From assembly GCA_021234155.1 (NCBI GenBank), contig JAJEKV010000005.1:1813294-1877293 (forward strand): 64,000 bases of DNA, read 5' to 3'. Below, one piece after another: positions 43,760-54,716 of the stretch. Both the position numbers and the translations under genes were made by a program. Under the pieces are notes generated by a model. That model worked only from the letters and a program-made list of their open reading frames with translations. It was not told the DNA's origin and did no database searches. The stretch comes from Isoetes taiwanensis. Its lineage: Eukaryota; Streptophyta; Lycopodiopsida; Isoetales; Isoetaceae. Position 1 is the stretch's first letter; every line of letters begins with the position of its first letter.

Positions 43760-45397
43760 TGTTATCTGTAACATGGCTTTCATGTATGTAGCCTCCTGGA
43801 AGGCCGTACTTGTTATGTGTACTCTGATGATTTGTTGTGAATACAAATCGAAATTTTTGGTATTAAAATTTTGGTTTGTAACGTAGAGACCCCAACATAC
43901 AATCTGGGCCATAGAATGGACAGATCTGATGACCGAGATGCCGAGATGGTCTAGGGCACACCTCCTTATCAAATAGGCGCACCCAATCATAAGTGACCAT
44001 TAATCAAAACGAGAGGCACCTAGAGGCCCCAACATACAATCTGGGCCAAAGGATGGACAGATCCAACAATCGATATAGTCAAGGGCGCACCTCGTTCAAA
44101 ATATGTGCTGAATATGACATTTTTGCCATCTTCTGCAGTTCCTCGCATTTGCATTGGGCAAATTCACTAATGGGGCCAAAACATCAATCAATTTTGCCTC
44201 TCTCCAAATTGCCAGCATCATCGCCTATATTCCGCATTGAATTGAAGACTTGCCATGGCATGATTCTTATTTTTGAGAGGTTGTAATTGTTGAATGCCAT
44301 AGACCACAACGGGCATTAAAGTATAGAATTTTGGATGCATGATTATAGGCCCAGTTGAGCTTGAATAGCCCAGTTGAGCAAGAATAGCTCGCTCTTAACA
44401 AATAGAAGGTCTTGATAACACAACGGACATAAACTAAACAATTCCCAAATCTATCTACTGTTTCGTCCAAATTAGAAACAAGTCACATTGTCTTGGGAGC
44501 CAACTCTATTCAAGACATGCATAATTTAGAAACTTTTGGCAGGCAGGCAGATAGAGGAATGAGAGGTTAGAAGAAGAAGCGTTCTTCAGATATAGGGCAT
44601 TGACAACCTCACGAGCCTGTCTTTTCTCTGGCATTCTGAAATGAACTCGTGACGTTGCAGGCCAACTCACCACCCAACCACGAGCTCACAGCCAAAAGAT
44701 AACTGTCCTTGAACTCTCCCCCGAGCATCTATATAGCCTGCACGTCCTTTGGCCTTTAAAGGCCCGTGTCCCTCTTTAGCCAAAAGGCCATCTAAATATG
44801 CCATGTGTCCCTCTTTAGCCAAAAGGCCCTCTAAATATGCCATGTCCCTCTTTAGCCAAAAGGCCACGTCCAATGCATATTCCACATTCGTGCTGATGTT
44901 CTACTTGATTATTCCATGGAAAATTTTAAAGATAATGTTTATGAATAGCTAAAGCTGTGATTTGCCTACTTTTGCAACTTGCAAGACTGCCTGGTATTTT
45001 TGTCCAAATTGTAAGCTGGAATGAGGATTTATTTGGACATAGCAGATCATAACAGGGATTCTTCCAAGGATGATAAGTATGATCATTATTGTTACAATAA
45101 ATAGGCAAATCAGAGTTGGATTGGTGAGCATTTACACTATTAACTATCATTCTGCGTAGAAATGGGGATTTTAGTCCAAAAGTTGGAGCGAAGATCAAAT
45201 AAAGAAACTAATATCATGATACATCCTATTTGTTGCTTATTGGCTTTGGAAATAAACTTACAAAAAGCATGGATACAAAACATAATAAAATAACACAAAA
45301 ACAAAAGATTGTTGGATTGGATTTATGAAAATCTGATACTACATAAGCAGGCTATTCAGAATAGCAGATGTATATGCACATGGACGAATGCAAAGGG
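43760..45397. other. Flank with two small repeat clusters, no gene
   Basis: CCCCAACATACAATCTGGGC followed by a GGATGGACAGATC-like segment occurs twice (near 43889 and 44026). CCCTCTTTAGCCAAAAGGCC occurs three times at 44769-44863. No coding sequence is recognised; this is the downstream side of the DUF674-type gene. Confidence 0.6.
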
Positions 45398-46143
45398 CTA
45401 TGCAGTTCGACGAGCAGACTTGAGCTTGGATTTGAAGACGTCATTGAGTACAGTTTTGGAGGTGAGGCAAGCTTTAACAATGTCCAGCACCTGCAAAAAA
45501 GAAAAAACAAGTTGTTATGTGAAGACAAAGATACACAGGCATAATTTTTTACCTCATTCTGTCCGACGCTGAGCTCCATGCTCACAAGGTCCGACATAGT
45601 ATCGACACTGAGAGAGTTGAGCAGGTCTATGCTTTTGATGGTACTAGAAGGAGTGATAGTCAAATCGTCAGAGATGATAAACTTGACCAGCGGATCAACG
45701 GATTTAACTGCAGCCTGATCAGCGGATTTAATCTCACGGTTGAAAGTGCCTCCACATGCACAATGTTTATTCTCAGACGAATTTGGAAGCATATCATAGA
45801 CGTTATAGCAGGAGCTGCACAGACAAGACTGAAACTGCAAGGCAGCTTTTGGGTCCCCCCCACTAGAAGGTAACAGAGAAAGAGGCTTAGAAGGCTTCTG
45901 ATTAATTAATACTTTTCTGTTCGCTTTTAGCATAGACTCTTCAACCTTGGCTGCACTCTGATACATCAAGCCAGCTATGCTTCCAATTCCATCCATGCTT
46001 GAATGCTCGCTTAGCAGGTTCATCACATACCCAAGTGGTAAAGACAGAAGACTTAGCAGGAGATCAACGAATTCTTTTCCTGCTTCTGCGTACAGAATCC
46101 TCTTGTCGGAATTCTTGTAAAGAACAGAGATTAACACTGCCAT
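45398..46143 (-). CDS. DUF674-type plant protein, two exons
   Basis: Exon 1 runs 46143-45553 (197 codons) and exon 2 45490-45398 (30 codons and TAG), joined in phase 0 across a 62-nt intron (GAG|GTAAAAAA ... TTTTTTGCAG). The start, SDKRILYAEAGKEFVDLLLS then LLSLPLGYVMNLL, is the hallmark N-terminus of plant DUF674 proteins. A Cys cluster (CLCSSC, then HCACGG) matches their zinc-like motif. The C-terminus (VLDIVKACLTSKTVLNDVF) is also typical. At 227 aa it is about half the length of many family members, which carry two repeats. The function of the family is unknown. It is the only intact host-like gene here and could be a complete short member. Confidence 0.88.
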
Positions 46144-46308
46144 TGTAATGTGGATTGCACGAGAGAGAACGGACTTAGCGAAGAGAATTTAATATCCACA
46201 GACTTTAATGCAGCTCCCCTTCTTAAATAGATCTTCTTAAATGGATGACGATCTTAGAAAATATTTTGCCCCCACGGAAGTTAATATTTTTTCATTCCAA
46301 TATATTTA
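46144..46308 (-). promoter_or_regulatory. Short upstream region of the DUF674-type gene
   Basis: A TATA-like CTATTTAAGA (minus strand, 46230-46221) lies about 80 bp upstream of the ATG. Only 165 bp separate the ATG from the 5' terminus of Hel-7, so any distal promoter elements would be inside or beyond the Helitron array. Confidence 0.45.
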
Positions 46309-48082
46309 TCTTATATTATAATGTTATTGTGTAAGTGTTGGACCCAGCCCTAATTTGGGCGGCCCAGATTTGATGAAATCAATGGATGAAAACGGTTGTG
46401 GGTGATCACTATTGGGGCACAAAATAGTGAATATGGATGATCTATAGAAGCTGGCTATGGACTACCAGTTCTTGGAGTAGATGCATCTCGAAAGCGTAGT
46501 TGCTTACAGATTCAAAATCTATAGAATGGACATCAAGGTTTTGGATTTGACAAAACTACATGGCTGAAATGGTACTGATTGATAATAATATATTGCTCTG
46601 CATTAGTTGAATAGCATATAACCATTCAAGACCTTCAAGAATGTAAGGACGTTTATTCCTGTTCTAATGTGAACAAGATAATTAAATAATGAAGCATCGA
46701 CAGTTGCCTTCGAGGATGTAAGGATGTCTATTTATGTTGCGAAATAGAAACGTACTTGATGTATACAAGATATTTTATCATTTAGAATGATAAATCATCA
46801 TCGTTTGTCCATAGGAACATTATGCATACCCTTAAGCGTCTCTACATTGTTTTAAGGACATTATTGGAAATTTTACCATCATGCAGCGTTTGCATCACGT
46901 TGTTGAGCAAATGCACACAACTAACATCTAGAGAATTCATATTAACATTGGTTAAAATGCTTAGTGAGTTACAATGACCATTCTATAGATTATGTTAGTG
47001 TGCCCATTTTATGGTATACTATAAGGCATAACCTAATAAATATACTCTCCAATTTATATGCAATAATGTACATTGCTACCACTTATTATCTACACAATGA
47101 ACAATTAGCAAGGTTTGGAATTATTATAAAGGTTTAGCTATTTATTTCTAAGATGTATGTAATTGTTAATGCAACGCGAAACCTAATGCTAAGATACAGA
47201 CATGAAAAATATATTGATATTGTGCCCTTTGAAAAATCCTTCAAAAATGTTGTGCAAAATGTATGGTTGCTAAAAATTTGGGGTCCCCCCTCCTCCCCTT
47301 TTTTTTTTTTTTTTTTTGGGGTGCAATTCTAGGGTTGCATGTACTAGAATTGTACTTATGGCTCGCAATACCTATCAATCATGAAATTGTTCAGGATGTG
47401 CTTTGCCAATCGAATTCTACTTATGCTTGGGTTTGATTTTAATAACATGTTTGGTTTATTTGATCCCATATTATTACTTCCAAACAGTTTGGCCTTATTA
47501 AGTCTTTACTATAAATCGACTCATCTATCCCTAGGGGGAATGAGGAAACTTAGGTCTATCTTTGTTCTCTCAAAATTTTCCTTGGATTTCAAAAGCTTCG
47601 ATACAATTTTAAAGTCCAGCCCTACTCATGGTCACATAAAATTAATCAAGGCGTCGATCGATAGAATACCAACACCATGGGATCATTCTTACAAAAGTTG
47701 ATATACATGCATCTACTTATGCTAGGCATTCTTTTATGTTTGGATATTTTTGTTATAATAAAAGATTACCGCACACTTTTCTAATTGCGGTCAAAACATT
47801 TATAGACTTCCAACCTATGCTCGAGGCTCCGGCTTTGGCAACCTGCCGTGATCTTTTGTTTTGATCGCGACGCCCTAGATCCCTAGATTTGGCGGCCTAG
47901 ATTTTCTCTTTGCACCGATGGCCATGGTCGGGTCTTTAAAAGGGGCGAAAAAATCCTCCGCAAGGATTTGTTGTTCAGCCCAATCTCTCACAATCTCTAG
48001 CCTTTATGAATGCTCTTAAGCCCTCTGAGCTCCCCGCAATCCCTAACATCGGTTATGGAAAGCGAGGGAGTATCTCAGATAC

Positions 48083-48217
48083 ATGGCCAAGCTTGGCGAA
48101 AGGTGTTGAACGGTTGAAGAAATGGTTGAAGCCATGGAAAAGGTTGCAAAAATCGTAGTTATCAAATAGCTTATTATTGAAGACCTCCTCTCTGCAGCTT
48201 ACAAAAATGTCATTTCG
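48083..48217 (+). pseudogene. 14-3-3 protein fragment, copy in Hel-7
   Basis: In shifting frames the segment reads MAKLGER, EEMVEAMEKVAK, then a stop, then IIEDLLSAAYKNVIS. These match the N-terminal helices of plant 14-3-3 proteins (family pattern EEMVE.MEKVAK and LLSVAYKNVIG), phosphoserine/threonine-binding adaptors. The conserved RRASWR that follows in real 14-3-3 proteins is absent. A frameshift and an in-frame TAG (after IVVIK) show it is dead. It occurs in three Helitrons in this window. Confidence 0.75.
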
Positions 48218-50283
48218 CCTTCTACTTCTACAGATAACAATGATAATAAAAGAATGGCTTAAGGTTTTTTTCTAGCAAAATGACCATCCGGTATGCAAAA
48301 CTTAAAAATATTGTCATTGTTTTAGGCCATGTGTTAACCATAAGCATTTTGTTGTAGTTAACACGCTGGATATGGGTCGCATAACCATGTTGCGTAAATC
48401 ATTTCATCATCTCGGTTGCACTTTTTATACATTCTTGGAATAATCGATCTATATTTGAGCATGAGCTAATCAATGTCGTAAGCTTTATCAAGTGCATTCT
48501 TTATTGTTCTAAGCTTACATCATATTGGTCTAAATGAATTCGCCAATCCAAATAAAGCATAGAAGGAAGCGGATTTAGATTTGCCTCGAGGCCGCAGACA
48601 ACAAAGGTACATCATGATTAAATGACCGATAGTAGGTGATTTAGCTTTCTTGAAAACCACGAGGCTTTCGCTCAAGGGCAACCATGGCTTCTCCTAGCAT
48701 TGCCTCCCCGGCTACCACAAATCGAGTCTGCTCCATTTTCTTCCCAACTTGCTATTAAAAAGGTCCCCACTTAATGTTTTCCCCTCGAAAAAAGGCCATG
48801 GCTTCGCTAACATTTGCTCTTCGCCACCACAATGAGTTTGCTTCATTCTCTTTCAAAATTGCTATTAAGAAGGCCCTATGAACGTTTTTCTCTTTGAAAA
48901 AATTCAAGGACGTTTTTCGCGAATGTCATTTAGAGATACTTTGTTAAATATTTACGAGCTCTTGCAAGGCCATGGTTATTTTGCACATATCTGAAGATAT
49001 TGCCAATCCAAAGGTGTAGGAGCCGGTGCGGTGGAGACAACGCCGGTTGTCTTGGGTAAGTTGATAAGCAATGCTCATTTATTTTCTTATGTATGAGCTT
49101 TGCTTATTTGTTGTTTCCACAAAACCAAGCCAGTTGATTAGATCGTGGAGATTTGTTGATTCTTCATTATGTCCGGGTTTGATATATTGTTCGTTTTACA
49201 GGTGTGTTTTGCATCATTTTCATTAGCTTAGGATATATGTGAAAGGTGGACCTCTTTTTTCATAATGAACAACACTATTAGTAAATTAAGTGCAACCCGT
49301 ACCTAAGTCTCCGGCTTTCTTCGGACGTGTCATTGATATCCCTCGGCAAAATTCCGCCCCTTGAGTTTTCTTATGATGAAGATTAGCTTGCAATCACCAG
49401 GGCGCACAATCCAGTTTTCCCTATGAGTAGAGGCCTATCTAACTTTCTGTATATTTCTTCACCCTCCACAATCACGTGTTACAGTTATTTTTTGCCAATT
49501 GAGTGCTTATTTAAACTTCTGAGGAAGTCAGCGCCTTAATTACTTTTAATTGTTTTATGTTACTAATGTTACTATGGTTTTAGAGGTTTATGCACAATAT
49601 AATAGACTATACCGAGATTGAAGATGGATTCTGCTTAGGCCAAAAAATTATGTGAAAGTTCAATGGGCAATGCGAATATTCAAAGTCTTCAAATGTCGCA
49701 TGTTTGATGGGAAAAATAGTGAAAGATTTTGCAACCATAGCAGTTATGAAAGAACACAAAACAAATGTACAAGTTCACTTTTTTATTAGAGGATTATCCA
49801 AGTATACAAAACATTGTACAAAATATTGGCTGTGACCCTGAGTTAAATGTGTTAATTCAGAAAGGAGCACTCAAGCATGTCCTACATTTAAGCTTTCGCT
49901 TTTATGTTTTGGGAGAAAAAGATATGTATAAAATTTGTTAAGGTTCAGGCAAGGACATTTGACTGCGATTTATCACAAATTCGAAAGCCTTTACAAATAA
50001 AGGAAGGTTGGCTTTCCAATCTTATAAAAAATAAAGAAAGCATAAAATAAACTTAGGTTCAACCCTCCTTTGTTTGAGGTTTTAAAGTGACAATTTGCAA
50101 ATAAAAGATGTCTTAAACAATGGACAAAATGACACATGCTTTGTCTGATGCATGATGCATGATGCAGCCTTTCTAAATTTAACTTAGCCAATGAATTTGT
50201 CCGTTATGTAATATGTAAATGCAGCCTTTCTAAGCTTAACTTATCCAAAGGATTTGTCCAATTCGTAGCCAACTTAATTGTCC

Positions 50284-50587
50284 AATTTGTCTAACATGTG
50301 GCAAAGCCAAGAGAATCTACAACTTTGCAATCAATATTGTCAACAATAACTCATTATTGATCCACCTTTCAAGTCAATTTGCTTATGACAGCTCTACAAT
50401 CACGCAATCCTACATGGTAGTTCAATGCCACATATATCATCTTCTGAAGTCGTGAAAACACTGTTGTAACATTATATATTTTTAGATTGTAAAGGAAGCG
50501 CATTCACACCACATGGTGAGAACTTTGTACTCATATACTTCATGAGTTGGTAACCACCAGGTTTTGTAACACAGATACCGATGCAAT
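50284..50587 (+). repeat. Segment Y, copy 1 (after X)
   Basis: About 300 bp nearly identical to 54411-54712. Here it follows the X segment and precedes the Helitron 3' end. Confidence 0.9.
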
Positions 50588-51020
50588 ACTATATAACACG
50601 AAGGAGCTAATTTTCTTCAAAACGTTGTTAAATCTTTGGATACTTTATATAGAAAGAGTTACAAAATTTGGATTAGTATTGCACACTTTTCTCATTGCGG
50701 TCAAAACATTTACACATTCCCAACTTATGCCCAGCAACGCTGGGCACCGTTACTAGTAATGTTTTAATGTGTTCAATCCAGCCCTAGATCCAGCGGTTGC
50801 AATTTGTTTGGCCCTAGATCTAATGGCCCACGTCGACTTTTTGATCGAACGGATGAATAGAAAAAAACGGGCCGAAGTTTTTCCCTGTTTAGATTGGAAG
50901 CTCTACTTTTTAGCTATGGCGGCATGGGGTTTGGAGATGGCCGCAGTGGCGTCTGTTAGGTCTGATATAGTTGATGCAAACATTACGGCACATGATTATC
51001 ATATTTCTCTGCTTCAAGCT

Positions 51021-51344
51021 ATGGCTTTAAAAAAAATTCAGTGATACTAATAGTTCTTTTGTCAATTACGAGCAGTATGTGCTATCTAATGGCTTTCTCA
51101 AGATGCAGGCTTCCAATTCTTCTCATATTGTTAAGGTATTTGGTCTTACCAAAGGCAGGCACAATATTATCCTAGAGTTTATACAGAAAGACTTGAGAAA
51201 GCTGATAACAGAAAGAATGAAAATCAAAATCTTCGATTTTCAAAGCTGGAATCGATTGACATTATGCTTCATATTGGCAAGGGAATGAAGCATCTACATG
51301 ACAATGATGTTGTTCACCACGAGTTAAAGTCTCAGAATGTGTTG
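51021..51344 (+). pseudogene. Protein kinase domain fragment captured in Hel-8
   Basis: Reads, with two frameshifts, as part of a kinase: MALKKFSDTNSSF (VAIK-like lysine strand), SSHIVKVFGLTKG, IILEFIQKDLRKLI (hinge), then IGKGMKHLHDNDVVHHELKS and QNVLV up to a donor (GTGTTG|GTAAGT). The HRDLKSQN catalytic loop is changed to HHELKSQN, losing the catalytic Asp. The first shift is at an A-run near 51029-51036, the second near 51240. The activation segment and C-lobe are not seen downstream. It is a captured, inactive fragment. Confidence 0.8.
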
Positions 51345-51513
51345 GTAAGTACCAGGGATGATAAAGTCATATTCTACTATCATGCATGTTTTAACTTATG
51401 TTTTAACTTGAACTGATATGCATTTTGTGGGATGCAGAAGGTGCCCTGCCATTAACATGAGCAATAAGAATGAAGGTTGCGCTCTGTACTACACAAGGTT
51501 TAAAACGTCTATT

Positions 51514-52878
51514 ATTCTAGAATGGAACTCGCATGAAACCAACAAACCGCCACTTAGACTTGCTTCTCATTCATCTCAGCAGATTTTCTACAATGGTGGA
51601 TAGTGGGTAGCCGCACACATGCGAACTACCCCAAAAAATAAAGGGAAAATCCAATTATATCATTTGGACCCCAACAAAATACAATGCTAATAGAGATTGG
51701 GCTAGGACTGTTGCCGAAAAGCTTATCAACGGATTAAAAAAGCCCTTTTCGGGTTTCGAGGAAAACCCTAGTGATAAGCCTTCCTAAGCAAGGGGCTTGG
51801 ACAAACGCAAGGCATAAAAATCGCCCCCAAAACCCACCTAATGGAAAAGCCGAAATAGATGCCGCCGCTAACCCGCACCTGCACATCACCAACAAAACAA
51901 CAAGACAAAACAAACCTCCCAGAGTGGAGGGTTGATTACGCCACGTGCCACGCGATAAAAATACAAAACAAAGAAGGGGGGAGGGTGGGTTCAAAGAGAA
52001 TAAGGTACTCGCCGGGAGAGAAGAGGAAGCGCCGATGAGATGTTGATGCGTAATCGCCGCCCCAAATAGCGAACTCCCAACTGTAATGGCATGCGCCGCC
52101 CGCATGCATGCAAAACATGCATGCTCGTCCCATTCTAGAATGGCGATCCGATGTCTGGATCGATGGGATTCTAGAATGGGACTCGTGATGAAACCAACAA
52201 ACCGCCCAATACCAAAGGACTTCCTTACAAACTAGGATCGAGGGACGAAGGTCACAGGACGGCTAGGCTAAAGGCCTAAAAGGACAACAAGAAAGAAACG
52301 CCAATTGGTCAAACCAAGCGGAGAAGCCCCTCCCCGCATGGGAAACAAATCAAAGAGAATAAGGTAATGCTGAGAGAGAAGAGGAAGCGCCGATGAGATG
52401 TTGATGCGTAATCGCTAAAATAGCTTAACTCCCAACCGTAATGGGCATGCGCCGCCGCATGCATGCAAAATGGACTGCCGTCCCATTCTAGAATGGCGAT
52501 CCGGCTGTCCCTGATCGATGGGATTCTAGAATGGGACTCGCGATGAAACCAACAAACCGCCCGAATACCAAAGGACTTCCTTACAAACTAGGATCGAGGA
52601 CCGAAGGTCACAGTGACGGGCTAAAGGCCTAAAAGGACAACAAGAAAGAAACGCCAATTGGTCAAACCAAGGTGGAGAAGCCCCTCCCTTTGCCCGGAAA
52701 ACAAATCAAAGAGAATAAGGTAATCATGAGAGAGAAGAGGAAGCGCCCGATGAGATGTTGATGCGTAATCGCCTAAATAGCTTAACTCCCAACCGTATGG
52801 GCATGCGCCCGCCGCATGCATGCAAAACATGCATGCTCGTCCCATTCTAGAATGGCGTTCCATGTCTCGATCGATGGG
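51514..52878. repeat. 355-bp tandem repeat array
   Basis: Units 52168-52522 and 52523-52878 are closely similar. A longer, partly diverged first unit spans 51514-52167. Each starts ATTCTAGAATGGGACTCG and ends with CCCATTCTAGAATGGCG and a GATCGATGGG. Differences between units are mostly 1-3-nt indels. The short minus-strand ORFs (MGRACMFCMHA type) are repeat shadows. Confidence 0.85.
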
Positions 52879-54410
52879 ATTCTTTTTGATCATGTTAGTA
52901 GTTCTTACTTTTTCTCGATTTGAAGAACTACAACAAAATGAGTTTTTATGTATGCATGCAAGCTATCTATGGTTCGGCCCTCGCGCTCTGTTGGCGGCAT
53001 CATCCGCCCGAGGCCGCCTAGATTTAGTGCAAATGCAATCGTGCGCGACAATCAAAGCGAAAAGCAGAGGAGCTTTGGGCTAAAGCGAGAATGATGGTTT
53101 GAAAATGATCTTTGGCAGCAAAGCTTGAGAAGCACATACCTTTGAATGAAGCGGGTAAGCACTTCATACTAAGAGCTTGCATAGTACAACTTGCTCAATG
53201 TAAGGCCAATCTATTTGTGTTTTTATGTTGGCTGCCTTAGGACACCGCAACCTTGAGAGAAGATGTCATAGGTAAGAGCAGAGCTCGCTTTTTTTTCTAC
53301 TTTTGTGGACCTCTCTAATTACGATAAACGCTTCTTGCAAGGATCTTGGCCGATTGTAGAGATACCAAGCTTGAAGAGAGGAAGATTTTCCACTCTAGGG
53401 TCACAAAGCCGGAGTGTAAATTGAGCCCACCATTTTCTCAAGGCCATTAGGAGGTTGTTCTGGATGTCTCATCCATCCATTTGCGCATCCCGAACTGTTC
53501 CACAATTATAGGTAAACAAAGAAGGGATGATGTTGATGTGCAGAAAGACATTTGAAAATCTTAGAACAGAGAAAGTAATCACGTGAGTAGCAGAGGGCAT
53601 TAAAGGAAGATGTTAATATTGATGTCGAGGCTATCCCGAGCACTTGCTTTTTAAAATGCTGATTTGTTGGAGCGGAATCATGCACCTCCTATGCTACCTC
53701 ACATTGTGCAGTTTGTAGGTCTTTCTTTAACATATTACTCACACTATATAATTTATAACTTCATGCCAGGATATGTTGATAATGTATGTGGTTCTACTAT
53801 AAGAATTGATGGACCATTTGAAGAACGAATTGGTACGCCAAATAAATACCATAGAATTTTCTACTTTTAATGTTGTTTAAGAAAATCATCCCAGCTCTTG
53901 CTGCTGAGAATAGAGTGGTGCTTAAAACAACATAATAGATCCCCTTTAGTGCACTTTAAGTTGCTCATCTGGCCAAAGAGCTGTTGATCTTTCTCGGAAG
54001 ACAAGATTATGCAGGTTTCGAGAAATGCTAGCGCTGCTTTTGAGGTTTTGGAAATCAGATATCATTTCCTTCTGTGCTACTAAAAAATAGGAAGCAACCA
54101 TGTGCATCTATAAAGTTATCATTGTGTTCTAACAACCCAGTCCAAGACGACTAAGACAATGAGGTTAATATGTTTGTTCGTAAGAAATCTCTGAAAAATG
54201 TGCTTGCCATATTTATACCTATCTGCATTGATAATCTAATCAAACGAAAAAATCCCCAAGCCGATCGATAGCGTTTCTTCAAAAAGCTACCTTAAAAATA
54301 TTCCAGAATTTTGTACAGAACTACCCAGATAGGTCACCCAATAACTTTTTCTTTTTGTAATATAACATCACATCAGAATTACACAGGTGATATGATTGTC
54401 ATGTTTTCTG

Positions 54411-54712
54411 AATTTGTCTAACATGGCAAAGCCAAGAGAATCTACAACTTTGCAATCAATATTGTCAACAATAACTCATTATTGATCCACCTTTCAAGTC
54501 AATTTGCTTATGACAGCTCTACAATCACGCAATCCTACATGGTAGTTCAATGCCACATAGATCATCTTCTGAAGTCGTGAAAACACTGTTGTAACATTAT
54601 ATATTTTTAGATTGTAAAGGAAGCGCATTCACACCACATGGTGAGAACTTTGTACTCATATACTTCATGAGTTGGTAACCACCAGGTTTTGTAACACAGA
54701 TACCGATGCAAT
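54411..54712 (+). repeat. Segment Y, copy 2 (before X)
   Basis: Near-identical to 50284-50587 but located upstream of the X segment. The Y-to-X junction is at about 54712-54717. Confidence 0.9.
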
Positions 54713-54716
54713 TCTG

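Larger units (their letters stand above)
46309..50756 (+). mobile_element. Hel-7: first Helitron of the tandem array
   Basis: Starts TCTTATATTATAATG after a host A (46308), with GCCCTAATTTGGGCGG at 46348-46363. Ends with the hairpin at 50729-50745 and CTAG at 50753-50756. The length is 4448 bp. An older Helitron 3'-end-like segment is embedded near 47720-47825 (ATTGCGGTCAAAACATTTAT, without its hairpin), followed by a second 5'-like signature (CGCCCTAGATCCC) near 47868. Carries segment X (47592-50290), then Y (50284-50587), and a 14-3-3 fragment. Poly-T at 47300-47320. Confidence 0.82.

Noticed and set aside
43993-44286. Possible structural RNA gene in the duplicated CCCCAACATACAATCTGGGC region
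   Set aside because: No tRNA- or rRNA-like fold could be drawn; treated as a small repeat.
49991-50191. 66-codon ORF conserved at 49991-50191 and 57404-57604
   Set aside because: Identical only because it lies in the duplicated X segment; short, with no domain and no sign of selection beyond the repeat.
53664-53870. Second kinase N-lobe fragment (HIVQFVGLS...YIIYNFMPG)
   Set aside because: Resembles a kinase beta4-beta5 region, but it is too short and lacks other motifs to support a separate call.
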